NCBI RefSeq assembly: GCF_022829605.1
Contig: NZ_JAKSYD010000227.1
Span: 1-42,751, forward strand
Direction: 5' to 3'
DNA: 42,751 nt
From: Methylobacterium sp. E-065
GTDB taxonomy: Bacteria; Pseudomonadota; Alphaproteobacteria; Rhizobiales; Beijerinckiaceae
In this document: in pieces, positions 27,542 through 36,617 of the stretch
How positions within the stretch are numbered: the stretch's first letter is position 1
Layout: each line of letters opens with the position of its first letter
Program-made: the position numbers and the translations under genes
Notes under the pieces: model-generated
Told to the model about the DNA's origin: nothing
Seen by the model: the letters and a program-made list of their open reading frames with translations, nothing else
The model's database searches: none

Positions 27542-28024
27542 TCACGCGTCGCGGGGGCGCTCACGCAGGATCCGGTTCACCGCGCGATCAAGAGCCGACA
27601 GGAAGGCCGACCTGTCGGCCCGCGAGTACGGCTTCGGACCGCCGGTGATCGTTCCGGCCTCGCGCAGGGACTGCATCAGGTCGCGGGTCGCGAGCGCCAT
27701 GCCGATCGACGACTCGCTGAACGGCTTGCCGGTGAAGGCCAGCACGGTCGCGCCGGCTTTGACGCACCGTGAGGCGAGCGGCACGTCAGCGGTAAGGACG
27801 ATGCTTCCAGGACCGGCACGCTCGGCGATCCAGTCATCGGCGGCGTCGAGGGCAGAGCCGACCACGACGCGCACGATCCAGGGTTCGTGCGGCAGGTTCA
27901 GGATGCTGTTGGCAACCACGTGGACGGTGAGCCCGTAGCGGGCTGCCACCCGGTAGGTCTCGTCCTTGACCGGGCAGGCATCGGCATCGAGGAAGATCGG
28001 CGGCCCCGCCGTATCGGCGCTCAC
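27542..28024 (-). CDS. YaiI/YqxD family protein (UPF0178, DUF188)
   Basis: A 160-aa protein with the signature IFLDADACPVKDETYRVA, HVVANS and IVLTADVPLA of the DUF188 family, thought to be PIN-like nucleases because of the conserved acidic residues; activity is unproven. I start it at GTG 28024, which overlaps the stop of the preceding small membrane-protein gene by four bases; the frame opens far upstream but that part overlaps other genes. It is the last gene of a tightly coupled minus-strand operon with an adenylate cyclase. Confidence 0.88.
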   Translation of the reverse strand: MSADTAGPPIFLDADACPVKDETYRVAARYGLTVHVVANSILNLPHEPWIVRVVVGSALDAADDWIAERAGPGSIVLTADVPLASRCVKAGATVLAFTGKPFSESSIGMALATRDLMQSLREAGTITGGPKPYSRADRSAFLSALDRAVNRILRERPRDA

Positions 28025-28224
28025 GGCCGCGGCACGAGCTTCGACGTGAAGCCCGCCACGATCAGAAGAACCCCGAGGGCGAATTCCCAGCGCTCGATAT
28101 CGCCGCCCACCGAGATCAGGATGGCGTGTCCGAAAACCAGCAGGCCGAGCAACGGCAAGCCGAAGCGCAGCCCTAGCTTCGCGGTCGTCAGGATAACGGC
28201 TCGAGGCGATTCGATGCGGGGCAT
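28021..28224 (-). CDS. small two-helix membrane protein
   Basis: A 67-aa protein with two hydrophobic helices, FGLPLLGLLVFGHAILI and WEFALGVLLIVAGFTSKL, joined by a short polar turn (SVGGDIER), with a basic N-terminus. No family recognised. Its start overlaps the cyclase stop by one base (TGATG) and its stop overlaps the YaiI start by four (GTGA). Such coupling suggests equimolar or sequential translation with the cyclase. Confidence 0.75.
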   Translation of the reverse strand: MPRIESPRAVILTTAKLGLRFGLPLLGLLVFGHAILISVGGDIERWEFALGVLLIVAGFTSKLVPRP

Positions 28225-29297
28225 CAGCGGGCTGCCGCCACGCGACGGGGTTCCAGATCCGTGACGGGCAGCATATCGCCGTGACCGCGTTCGAGCGTGG
28301 CGACCGCGAGCGGCGCGCCGCGACCCCGCAACGCGTGGGCGCCCAGGGAGCGGGCGCGAACGCCATCCGGTAGCCGCGTCAACCGGTCCAGGAGATCCTG
28401 CGAGATCAGAATGCCGACCCCGAGCGGACGGCATAGGGCTTCGATCCGCGAGGTGACGTTCACGGCATCGCCGAAATACGCGATCTTGTGCCGATCGACC
28501 CCGACTTCGGCCGTGACGACCGAGCCGCCGTGCAGGGCCGCCCGGAGCCGCGGCACCGTTCCGAACCGGGCCGTCCAGGCCGCAGCATCCGCCTCGATCC
28601 GGTCGAGGACGTCGAACAGGCACGTCACGCAGCGCGCATCCTTCAGGCCCCGGGCAATCGGCCAGGTGATGATGGCCAGATCCCCGACATAATCATCGAC
28701 GGAGCCGCCGTTGCGGCGCACAGGCTCGGCCAGCGTCGCGAAGACGGCGCCGAGATATTCCTGGGCCCGGAGATCGCCATGCGCCTCCGCGAAGGCCGTC
28801 GAGCCGACTACGTCGAGGAACAGGAACACCCGCTCCTCCGCCACCGGCTTGTGATAGCGGCCGATCATGAAGTTCACGAACACTTCGCCGCCGATCAGGT
28901 CGCGCATCCGGATCACGAAGACGAGGAGGCCGGACACGGCCAGGGCATAGGCGAGCACCCGGGCGGTCATGCGCGTGGCCGAGGTGAGGTCGTCGGTCGT
29001 CAGCGCAAACGCCCAGACCAGCAGGCCGCCGAGCGCGTTGCCGGCCATGATCATCAGCACGTAGGCGAGTTCGGCCGCAACCACGTAGAGCCAAGCCGGA
29101 AACCGGCGGATCCGCGCCTGCAGGCCTGCCAGGATCAGGCCGCGGTCGAAGGCCAGCACCGTCGCGCCCATGCACAGGCCGTAGGTGAATCCCGCGAGCG
29201 GGGACGCGCCCGCCGCGAAAATGATGTTGTACAAAAGCCCGGCGCCCGCAGCCGCCAGCAGGATCAGCACCCAGAACATGCGGTGAGCGGGCAGCAT
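28224..29297 (-). CDS. membrane-bound class III adenylate/guanylate cyclase
   Basis: Makes a cyclic nucleotide, probably cAMP. The 357-aa product has five or six membrane helices in residues about 8-130, followed by the class III catalytic domain (about 145-330). The metal-binding aspartates lie in FLFLDVVGST (Asp 162) and DDYVGDLAIITWP (Asp 206); AVNVTSRIEA gives the transition-state/ribose asparagine and arginine. The start ATG 29297 has GGAG 8 bases upstream; GTG 29351 is an alternative. Substrate choice is not settled by sequence alone. It leads a three-gene coupled operon and is divergent from the aldo/keto reductase. Confidence 0.9.
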   Translation of the reverse strand: MLPAHRMFWVLILLAAAGAGLLYNIIFAAGASPLAGFTYGLCMGATVLAFDRGLILAGLQARIRRFPAWLYVVAAELAYVLMIMAGNALGGLLVWAFALTTDDLTSATRMTARVLAYALAVSGLLVFVIRMRDLIGGEVFVNFMIGRYHKPVAEERVFLFLDVVGSTAFAEAHGDLRAQEYLGAVFATLAEPVRRNGGSVDDYVGDLAIITWPIARGLKDARCVTCLFDVLDRIEADAAAWTARFGTVPRLRAALHGGSVVTAEVGVDRHKIAYFGDAVNVTSRIEALCRPLGVGILISQDLLDRLTRLPDGVRARSLGAHALRGRGAPLAVATLERGHGDMLPVTDLEPRRVAAAR

Positions 29298-29559
29298 CGG
29301 CGCAACTCCAGCATGGCCAACCGAGCGACCGCGCACCGGACCGGGTTTCACGGGTTCGACCGTATAGCGCGGGCACGGCGAGACCGCGCAGCATGACAGC
29401 AGGCCATGGCCTGAAGTGCACCGCCGCCTTTATGCGCCCTGCCTTGCTCAACAATCCATGATGGCGCGAGTAAGGCGTGGAACGGCAGGGTCGCGACGCC
29501 GGTGCCCATCGTTGGGGTCGCTGTCGGAAAAGCGCCGAGACAGGGAAGGGAACGACGCC

Positions 29560-30399
29560 ATGCAGGCCAGGAGCTTCGGTGCAGCCCGCGTCCCGGTCTC
29601 GGTGATCGGCCAGGGAACGTGGCACATCGACCGGTCGGACCGCGGCGATGCGCTCGCCGCGCTGCGAGCCGGGATCGATGCCGGCATGACCCATATCGAC
29701 ACGGCCGAGATGTACGGCGACGCGGAGGCGATCGTCGCGGAGGCAATCACCGATTGCCGTGAAGAGGTCTTCCTCGTCTCGAAGGTTGTGCCTGGAAACG
29801 CGACCCGCCGCGGTGTCGTGCGCGCCTGCGAGGAATCGCTGCGGAAACTGCGGACCGACCGGCTCGACAGCTACCTGCTGCACTGGCCCGGCCAGCACCC
29901 TTTGGAGGAAACCATCGCTGGGTTCGAGGACCTGCGCCGGGCCGGGAAAATCCTGTCGTGGGGCGTCAGCAACTTCGACATCGAGGATCTCGATCGCGCC
30001 CTGGCAATTGCGGGGCCGGACCGCATCGCCTGCAACCAAGTCCTCTACCATCTCAATGAGCGGGCGATCGAACACGCCGTTCTGCCCTGGTGCGAGAAGC
30101 ACGGGGTCGCGATGGTCGGTTACTCGCCCTTCGGCAGCGGCGAGTTCCCGGATCCGGCCAGCGCCGGCGGCCGGGCCCTGGCAGGGATCGCCGAGGCGCA
30201 TGGTACGACCCCGCACGCGGTCGCCCTCGCCTTCCTGACCCGGATGCCCCTGACCTTCACGATCCCGAAGACCGGGCGCCCGAGCCGCGCGGTGGAGAAT
30301 GCCGGCGCGGCTGAGCTGCATCTCGGCTCCGCCGAGATCGCCATGATCGACGCGCATTTCCCGCGCGGCCCGCGTCCCCGGATGCTGCCGATGCTCTGA
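29560..30399 (+). CDS. aldo/keto reductase
   Basis: NADPH-dependent TIM-barrel oxidoreductase of 279 aa. The catalytic tetrad is present: Asp and Tyr in HIDTAEMYGDAE, Lys in VFLVSKVVP, and His in YLLHWPG. NADPH-binding features include SWGVSNFD, GYSPFG and IPKTGRPSR. AAGGGA lies 8 to 10 bases before ATG 29560; the frame is open further upstream but without similarity. Substrate not predictable; the family reduces many aldehydes and ketones. Confidence 0.93.
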   Translation: MQARSFGAARVPVSVIGQGTWHIDRSDRGDALAALRAGIDAGMTHIDTAEMYGDAEAIVAEAITDCREEVFLVSKVVPGNATRRGVVRACEESLRKLRTDRLDSYLLHWPGQHPLEETIAGFEDLRRAGKILSWGVSNFDIEDLDRALAIAGPDRIACNQVLYHLNERAIEHAVLPWCEKHGVAMVGYSPFGSGEFPDPASAGGRALAGIAEAHGTTPHAVALAFLTRMPLTFTIPKTGRPSRAVENAGAAELHLGSAEIAMIDAHFPRGPRPRMLPML

Positions 30400-30438
30400 G
30401 CACCGACGGTCCGGCGTGTCCCGCCGACACTTGCGCGC

Positions 30439-32637
30439 TCAGTCGCCGAAGCCGAACAACTTCTCGATGAAGTTGCGATCGTCCTTCGGGGCCCGCCGGG
30501 CTGCGGCGGCCGGCCGCGGTGCAGGTGCTTGCGGATCGCCGAAGATCTGGCCGAGGATCCCGCCCGGCGCCTCCTGGCCGGCGCTGGCTACGGAGGCTGT
30601 CGTCTCCGGCGCCCTGCGCCAGCGGTTGATATTCGGCAGCGGGACCGGGTTCTGACCCTTCAGCGCCTGGGTCATGTAGCTCTTCCAGACTTCCGCCGGC
30701 AGGTTGCCGCCCGTCACCTTCTTGGTCAATTCGCCGTCGTCGTTGCCGAGCCAGATTCCGGTCACGAGGCTGCCCGAGTAGCCGATGAACCACGCATCCC
30801 GGTAATCCTGGGTGGTGCCGGTCTTGCCCGCGAGGTCCCAGCCCGGGATATCAGCCTTCTTGGCGGTGCCGCTGACGAAGGTCTCGTGCATCATGGCGTT
30901 CATCATGCCGTCGGCATCGGCGCTGATCACCCGGCCGAGCCCGCTCTCGGCGCGCTTGTAGAGCACCTTGCCGTCCAGCCCCTTCACGGCCGTAACCACG
31001 TAGGGGATCACGCCGGTGCCGCCATTGGCGAAGGCCCCGTAGGCACCGACCATCTCCAGCAGCGTCACCTCGGAGGTGCCGAGCGCGATCGAACCGTTGG
31101 CCTGGAGCGGTGAGGTGATGCCGAGGCGCTGGGCGGTCTGCACCACCGCCTTCGGGCCGACCTCTTGGCCGAGACGCACCGCCACGGTGTTGAGAGAGTG
31201 GGCGAGCGCCGTGCGCAGGGTGACCGGTCCTTCGTAACGGTGCGAATAGTTCTCCGGCGCCCAGGTGCCGATGCGGATCGGCGCATCGTCGCGCACCGTG
31301 TCGGGGGTGGCGCCGTGCTCGACGGCGGTCAGGTACACGAATGGCTTGAACGAGGAGCCGGGCTGGCGCTTGGCCGTGGTGGCGCGGTTGAACTGGCTTT
31401 GCGCGTAATCACGCCCGCCGATCAGCGCGCGGATCGCCCCATCGGGGCGCATCGAGACGAGTGCGCCCTGGCCGACGTTGAAGCGCGCGCCCTTGGCGTT
31501 CAGCTCCTCGGTCAGGGTCCGCTCGGCGGTGGCCTGGAGGGTGGTATCGACCGTCGTCTGGACCGTGATGTCGGTTTCGAACTTACCCACGTAATCGTCG
31601 AGCACGTCCATCACGAGGTCGGCGACGTAGTTGGCGGAGCCGCCGCCGCGGGCGTTGGCGGGCTTGGCCGGCTGGGCGAGCGCCACCTTCACGTCCTGCG
31701 CGGTCGCGAAGCCGAGATCCTGCATGGCGGCAAGCACCTGCGCGGCGCGGGCCTGCGCGGCCGGCAGGTTGCGGTTCGGGGCGAGCCGCGACGGCGCCTG
31801 GACGAGGCCGCCGAGCATGGCGGCCTGGGCGAGCGATACCTCCTTGGCGGGCTTGCCGAAATAGCGCTGCGCCGCCGCCTCGACGCCGTAGGCGCCGGCG
31901 CCGAAATAGACGCGGTTCAGGTAGAGTTCGAGGATCTCGTCCTTCGTGTACTTGTGCTCCAGCCAGAGCGCGAGGATCGCCTCCTGGATCTTGCGCGAGG
32001 CGGAGCGCTCGGGCGTCAGGAAGAGGTTCTTGGCGAGCTGCTGGGTGAGCGTCGAGCCGCCCTGCGCGACGCCGCGCCGCGTCACGTTCTGGCCGACCGC
32101 CCGCAGGATGCCGACCGGATCGACGCCGAAATGCTGGTAGAAGCGCCGGTCCTCGATCGCCACGAACGCCCGGGGCAGATAGGGCGGCAATTCCTTGATC
32201 GAGACCACCCGGCCGCCGGTCTCGCCGCGGTTGGCGAGCAGCGTGCCGTCGCTCGCCAGGATCGCGATATTGGGCGGGCGCTTCGGGACCGCGAGCTGGT
32301 CGATCGGCGGAAGCTGGGAGGCATGGTAGGCGATGAGCCCGGCAAGCCCGATGACGGCCCAAAGGCCGAGCACCACCGTGCCGTAGACAATCCGGCCGAG
32401 CCACGAACGCCGACGCCGCTTCCGGCCCGCGCTCGCCGAACGTGCCGACGCCTTGGCCGGCTTGCGTGCCGGCCCACTCGCTCGATTCGCCACGCCCTCT
32501 CCTGATCCAGAACGATCGTCACGGGACAGGCGCAGGTCGAGGTCGCCGCGATCCCGCGTGCGCCCCTCCGGCACATCGAAGTTCGGCTCAACCCTGCCGC
32601 GCCCCTTGCCTGGACCGTTGCCTTGCCCCTTGGCCAT
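30439..32637 (-). CDS. class A penicillin-binding protein 1a
   Basis: Bifunctional peptidoglycan glycosyltransferase/transpeptidase of 732 aa. A long basic, disordered cytoplasmic N-terminus (1-80) precedes one membrane helix (about 82-105). The GT51 domain has the catalytic glutamate in IEDRRFYQHF (Glu 162) and GGSTLTQQLAKNL. The transpeptidase domain holds S-x-x-K (GSSFKP, Ser 428), S-x-N (SLN, Ser 481) and KTGTT (from 605). The C-terminus is an alanine/proline-rich tail ending in NFIEKLFGFGD. It converges on the aldo/keto reductase gene. Confidence 0.95.
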   Translation of the reverse strand: MAKGQGNGPGKGRGRVEPNFDVPEGRTRDRGDLDLRLSRDDRSGSGEGVANRASGPARKPAKASARSASAGRKRRRRSWLGRIVYGTVVLGLWAVIGLAGLIAYHASQLPPIDQLAVPKRPPNIAILASDGTLLANRGETGGRVVSIKELPPYLPRAFVAIEDRRFYQHFGVDPVGILRAVGQNVTRRGVAQGGSTLTQQLAKNLFLTPERSASRKIQEAILALWLEHKYTKDEILELYLNRVYFGAGAYGVEAAAQRYFGKPAKEVSLAQAAMLGGLVQAPSRLAPNRNLPAAQARAAQVLAAMQDLGFATAQDVKVALAQPAKPANARGGGSANYVADLVMDVLDDYVGKFETDITVQTTVDTTLQATAERTLTEELNAKGARFNVGQGALVSMRPDGAIRALIGGRDYAQSQFNRATTAKRQPGSSFKPFVYLTAVEHGATPDTVRDDAPIRIGTWAPENYSHRYEGPVTLRTALAHSLNTVAVRLGQEVGPKAVVQTAQRLGITSPLQANGSIALGTSEVTLLEMVGAYGAFANGGTGVIPYVVTAVKGLDGKVLYKRAESGLGRVISADADGMMNAMMHETFVSGTAKKADIPGWDLAGKTGTTQDYRDAWFIGYSGSLVTGIWLGNDDGELTKKVTGGNLPAEVWKSYMTQALKGQNPVPLPNINRWRRAPETTASVASAGQEAPGGILGQIFGDPQAPAPRPAAAARRAPKDDRNFIEKLFGFGD

Positions 32638-32840
32638 GCATCCCGTCTTCGATTGATCCGGACCGGCGCGCCCATCTACGGTGACGCCGCACGGTTGCCG
32701 CGCGTCTCAGGCTGCGGCGTCCGCCCCGATACAGGACAGGACGCGGCAGCCGCGCGCCCGCCTTGTCGAATCCGTTTGTGACCGCATCGCGGTGACGCTG
32801 GACGAGAAGGCTCGCCAATCCGTTAAGACCGCGTCAACCT

Positions 32841-33227
32841 CTACGCACCCGGCGCCGGGTCGGGAGGTTGCCCCACACCCATCACCCGCCGCGCCTCGGC
32901 GAGCAGCACCGGGTGGCGGGCCGATTGCGGACCGAAATCCGGCGTCTCCCGGCCGAGCCGAGCGACGCGCGCCAGGAACAGGCGTCGGCGCAGGCCGAAG
33001 CGCCGGAGACTCACAAGCAGCGCCTGAAGCACCAGGCGGACGGCTTCGGTACGCTCGCGCTCGAGGACGATCTCGGTCTTCAGGGCCTCCTCGCGCCGAA
33101 GCGCGGCCTCGAGTTCGCCGCGGACGACCATTCGGGCCGCCTCGTCCTGGCGCGCGGCCGCCAGCGCGATCCGGCACTCCTGCAAGGCGCTGAGCAGCAG
33201 AAGCTCGTGCGCGGGCGAATCTTTCAC
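32841..33227 (-). CDS. hypothetical coiled-coil protein
   Basis: A 128-aa protein of unknown function starting at GTG 33227, with GGAGG six bases upstream. Residues about 5-75 form a helical, heptad-like region (ELLLLSALQECRIALAAA, then ELEAALRREEALKTEIVLE), followed by a basic stretch (SLRRFGLRRRLFLARVARLG). No signal peptide. It is encoded upstream of PBP1a on the same strand, 203 bases away. Competing frames on the plus strand lack comparable start signals. Confidence 0.65.
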   Translation of the reverse strand: MKDSPAHELLLLSALQECRIALAAARQDEAARMVVRGELEAALRREEALKTEIVLERERTEAVRLVLQALLVSLRRFGLRRRLFLARVARLGRETPDFGPQSARHPVLLAEARRVMGVGQPPDPAPGA

Positions 33228-33387
33228 TCAGTCCTCCCGATGCGTCGCGATCCGGCGCCGACCTATGCGACCCGTCCTCACGCAATCGATATCGTGAGCC
33301 GACGCCATAGCGAGCACGGCCGCTGGCCGGAAGCCGCCATCCGGATTAATCGGCCCCGGCATGACGCATCACGGGGGAATCGTGGAC

Positions 33388-33843
33388 GTGAAGATTCGGA
33401 TTGCCTCGGCCATCGCGGCCGGCTCGCTGGGGATGGGCCTGCTCGCGCTCACGGCGGCCCAAGCCTACCAGCTCGACACGGTGAACCTGATCGCCTGCGC
33501 GCAGGAGGGGGGTGTTTGCCAGATGCCCTATCCAACCAACGTCTATTTCGGCGTCCCCGGCCGCACCAACGGTCGGCCGTTCCCGCAGGGCGGTGTGATC
33601 GCCTGCAACGCCCAGACCTTCGGGGATCCTGCTCCGGGCCAGCCGAAGAGCTGCTGGTACGCGCCGCGCATCAATGCGGGCGGATCGAACGACCGCCCCC
33701 GGGACGAGGGCTATGACCGGCGCCGCGACGATTATCGCGACGATCGCGGCTACGACCGCGACGCTGACCGCCCGCCGGTGCGGCGCCCTTACGACGAGGA
33801 TTACGACCGGCCTGCACCGCGGCAGTACCGGGACGATGATTGA
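33388..33843 (+). CDS. secreted protein with Asp/Arg/Tyr-rich tail
   Basis: A 151-aa product with a signal peptide (MKIRIASAIAAGSLGMG and so on, cleavage after TAAQA). I chose the GTG at 33388, which gives this clean signal sequence and has GGGGGA upstream; GTG 33382 and ATG 33361 are alternatives. The mature N-terminal part has four cysteines (IACAQEGGVCQM, VIACNAQTF, KSCWY) that may form two disulfides, with a conserved-looking YFGVPGRTNGRPFPQGG. The last 50 residues are a low-complexity Asp/Arg/Tyr repeat (DRRRDDYRDDRGYDRD). I do not recognise the family. Confidence 0.75.
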   Translation: MKIRIASAIAAGSLGMGLLALTAAQAYQLDTVNLIACAQEGGVCQMPYPTNVYFGVPGRTNGRPFPQGGVIACNAQTFGDPAPGQPKSCWYAPRINAGGSNDRPRDEGYDRRRDDYRDDRGYDRDADRPPVRRPYDEDYDRPAPRQYRDDD

Positions 33844-33957
33844 TCTTGTCCCGATAGCCGCGTCTTCCCGCCGTATTCAGCCTGTTAACTGCGATCCGCC
33901 ATGGTTCCGGGCATTCAGGCCCGGTTCGGCGGGCGGGTGCGGCCGAGGGAGTGTCTT

Positions 33958-34203
33958 ATGACGGAGGACCGGCGCGGCACGTTCCGCAGGAACGCCTTCA
34001 CGTTCGGCTCCTTGCTCCTCGCACACGGCGAGGTCAGTTGCCTGGTCTGGGACGCGACCGAAACGGGCGCTCAGATTGAGGTGGAGAACGATCAGCCGGT
34101 ACCGGATCGTTTCCCGCTGCGCCTGACCGCTGATGGCGATCCGCGTCCGGTTACGGTCGCGTGGCGGCGAAGCCGGCGGATCGGCATCGCCTTCGAGGGC
34201 TGA
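33958..34203 (+). CDS. PilZ domain protein
   Basis: An 81-aa single-domain protein. The RxxxR-type element is DRRGTFRRNAF, and the following strand, CLVWDATETGAQIEV, matches the PilZ D/N-x-S-x-x-G region, though with T in place of S. Final strands are VTVAWRRSRRIGIAFEG. PilZ proteins often bind cyclic di-GMP through these motifs; affinity cannot be judged. GAGGGAG is 7 bases before ATG 33958. Converges on the acyltransferase gene, 9 bases apart. Confidence 0.85.
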   Translation: MTEDRRGTFRRNAFTFGSLLLAHGEVSCLVWDATETGAQIEVENDQPVPDRFPLRLTADGDPRPVTVAWRRSRRIGIAFEG

Positions 34204-34212
34204 AGCGGCTCG

Positions 34213-35286
34213 TCAGGTCGCCTGCAGGGCCGGACGCGCCGACCTGCGGGCCGGCGCCAAGTGGAACCATGCGGGCCGGACGAACAGGATCTTCAGGGGC
34301 GTGCCGCGCACGAGCCGTTCCAGAGCGAGCGGCAGCAGAACCGCGGCCACCATCACGATCAGGCTCACGGCACCGATATCCGCGATGATCCCGGTGCGCA
34401 CGAGGATCTCCCGGGTCGCGGCCATCGGCAGCGAGAATGCGAGGTAGATGACGATCGAGCGCCGGCCGCAGGCGCGGATCGCTTCCGCCACGGGGCCGCC
34501 CGCCCAGCCGATCAGGGCGGCCGCCACCACGATCGCCAAGGCTCCGGCGGCGCCGAGGGCGAGGCTTACCAGGGGCAGGCTCGCCAGCGTCGGATGGGCG
34601 GGATCGCTCGCGGGTGTCATGGCCAACCAGGCCTCCAGGGCGGCCCAGATGGCAAGTCCGCCGAGCGCCGGCCCGACATGGCGCCGTGCCGTATCGGCCA
34701 GGGTGAAGATCCGGTCGGCGAACAGGTATGCGGCGACGAAGTAGACGTAACGTGCGCAGAACTCCTCGATCAACGTCGAGTCGCTGCGGATATCGGCGAT
34801 CTGCAACAGCGCGGCCGCAGCCAGCAACACGCCGCCCGGCAGGCGGCGCAGCACCTTGGTGACCACCGAGAACACAGCCAGCAGGTAGATGAACCACAGG
34901 CTGGAATAGGGTTCGATCAGGGCGTGCGCGAGATAGGCCGCGAAGTCCGCGGGGCCGCCATCGCCGACGATCTTTCCGTACCGGGCCGCCGACTGGATCA
35001 CCAGCCACAGCAGGTAGAAATAGGCGAAGTGGACCACGCGCCGGTCGGAGAACAGGCGCCAGTCGCGGTCGATCACCCGCCCCATGAACAGGCCCGACAG
35101 CAGGAAGAAGTCCGGGATCCGGAACGGTTTCGCGAAGGCGACCACCGGGTGGAGGAATCCCTCCCCGCCCATGGCGTCGCCGGTGCCCGTCACGGCATGC
35201 ATCATCACGACCAGGAGGATGCAGATCCCCTTGGCGATATCGACCCAGGCCAGTCGATCCCGTGCGTCTGCTACTCCGGCCATCAT
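34213..35286 (-). CDS. acyltransferase family 3 membrane protein
   Basis: A 357-aa integral membrane protein with about ten hydrophobic helices. The start WVDIAKGICILLVVMMHAV, with a histidine after the first helix, and later DFFLLSGLFMGRVIDRD, are the marks of the acyltransferase-3 (OafA/NodX/OpgC) family, which adds acyl groups to extracytoplasmic sugars such as O-antigen or glucans. The ATG at 35286 (MMAGVADARDRL) has GGGGA upstream; the frame extends to 35370 without similarity. The acceptor is unknown. Confidence 0.87.
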   Translation of the reverse strand: MMAGVADARDRLAWVDIAKGICILLVVMMHAVTGTGDAMGGEGFLHPVVAFAKPFRIPDFFLLSGLFMGRVIDRDWRLFSDRRVVHFAYFYLLWLVIQSAARYGKIVGDGGPADFAAYLAHALIEPYSSLWFIYLLAVFSVVTKVLRRLPGGVLLAAAALLQIADIRSDSTLIEEFCARYVYFVAAYLFADRIFTLADTARRHVGPALGGLAIWAALEAWLAMTPASDPAHPTLASLPLVSLALGAAGALAIVVAAALIGWAGGPVAEAIRACGRRSIVIYLAFSLPMAATREILVRTGIIADIGAVSLIVMVAAVLLPLALERLVRGTPLKILFVRPAWFHLAPARRSARPALQAT

Positions 35287-35391
35287 CGCATCCCCGATAC
35301 AAGGATGATCCTGGACCCCATGTGGTTGACGGCAAGATTCGAGGCGCAATCGATCTGCCGACGTAGCCAAGACTTCGTAAATATTCGCCGC

Positions 35392-35766
35392 TCAGATCTT
35401 GCGGCGCAAGGTCCGCCGGTCGCGGGTCATGCGCGTGGCGGCATGAAAATCGTCGGGCTTGCCGCGGACCCAGGCGAGAAACCGGGCGATCTCCGGATCG
35501 GTACGCAGCGCATCGACCTCGGCGAGCCGGTTGGCGATCTCTGCTTCGCTGTAGCGGGCGTGGATCGCCGAGTGGCAGATCTGGTGCAGCCGGACGGTGC
35601 CACGATGGGTTCCACCCTTCAGCTTGGGCGTCAGATGGTGGAGGCTGGAGCGGGCGCGCGGTGGGATCGGCCTCTCGCAGAGCGGGCAGACCGGATCGAC
35701 CCGCGCGGCGTCGCCCGGCTGCGCGGGATCATCGGCATTCCAGCGCCGGGACCGCCGTCCGACCAC
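35392..35766 (-). CDS. HNH endonuclease family protein
   Basis: A 124-aa protein with the HNH fold: a CPLCERPI zinc-type cysteine pair, then SSLHHLTPKLKGG with the catalytic histidine, and LHQICHSAIHARYSE with the second HNH histidines. The GTG at 35766 is preceded by AAGGAGGG with 7-base spacing. It lies 23 bases downstream of an alpha/beta hydrolase gene on the same strand. Many such small HNH proteins in alphaproteobacteria have no known target; it is not next to a restriction or toxin module. Confidence 0.87.
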   Translation of the reverse strand: MVGRRSRRWNADDPAQPGDAARVDPVCPLCERPIPPRARSSLHHLTPKLKGGTHRGTVRLHQICHSAIHARYSEAEIANRLAEVDALRTDPEIARFLAWVRGKPDDFHAATRMTRDRRTLRRKI

Positions 35767-35789
35767 GCACGCCCTCCTTCATCCGCCCA

Positions 35790-36617
35790 CTACCCCGCCG
35801 TCTCGGCCGCCGCGCAGCCCCCGCCGACACGCGCGCCGAACGTAGCTTCTGCCTCGCGATCCCGGAGGCCCAGGATGGAGACGTGATCGCCCGGTACCAG
35901 CTCGATCCGCGCCCGGGGTCCGGCCGCGGCAGCGAGCGCCAAAGCAAGCTTGGCCGGCACCACCGGATCGTCGCGGCCCTGGACGATCAGGACCGGCGCC
36001 GTCCCGGAACGGATGCGCAGATCCGAGCGGTAGGTTTCGCGCAGGAGCCAGGATGGTGCCAGCGGGGCATGCAGCCGCACCGTGTGGGTCATCGAGTCGA
36101 ACGGCGCCTCAAGGTAGAGCCCGATCGCGGAATAATGCTCGGCGACCGCGACCGCGATGGCTGCCCCGAGGGAATGGCCGTGCAGCAGGATCGGCGCACC
36201 CGGCGCCCGCGCCGCCGCCTCCGCCACGGCGGCCAGACCGTCGCGGATCAGGCCGTCTTCGCTGGGATGCCCGGTCGAACCCGGATAACCGCGATAGGCC
36301 GGGGTCAGCAGGCCCCAGCCGCCCGCCCGCCAGGGGTCTGCAGAGAAGCGCGCTGCATGCGGTTCCGGGCGACCACCGTTGCCGTGAAAGCTGACCACGA
36401 TGCCGCAACCTGGCCGCGGCGCGCGCCAAAGGGCGTGCAGGGTTTCCCTGTCGCTGGTGGCGATCGTGATCGGCGCGACCTCCGGCGGCACCGGCGCGAG
36501 GGACGGTGGATGATAGGCGCCCGGATAGAGAAAGCGGCGTTGCCCAAGGGCGAGCGCGGCAAGCGCCAAGCCGGAGAGCAGCAGTACGGTAAGCACGAGA
36601 CCGGCGAGAAGGCGCAT
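35790..36617 (-). CDS. alpha/beta hydrolase, membrane-anchored
   Basis: A 275-aa BEM46-like serine hydrolase. An N-terminal hydrophobic segment (LLAGLVLTVLLLSGLALAAL, residues about 3-22) anchors or exports it. The oxyanion motif is FHGNGG, the nucleophile GHSLG, the acid in QGRDDPVVP, and the histidine in PGDHVSI, so the triad is complete. It precedes the HNH gene on the minus strand. Substrate unknown. Confidence 0.87.
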   Translation of the reverse strand: MRLLAGLVLTVLLLSGLALAALALGQRRFLYPGAYHPPSLAPVPPEVAPITIATSDRETLHALWRAPRPGCGIVVSFHGNGGRPEPHAARFSADPWRAGGWGLLTPAYRGYPGSTGHPSEDGLIRDGLAAVAEAAARAPGAPILLHGHSLGAAIAVAVAEHYSAIGLYLEAPFDSMTHTVRLHAPLAPSWLLRETYRSDLRIRSGTAPVLIVQGRDDPVVPAKLALALAAAAGPRARIELVPGDHVSILGLRDREAEATFGARVGGGCAAAETAG

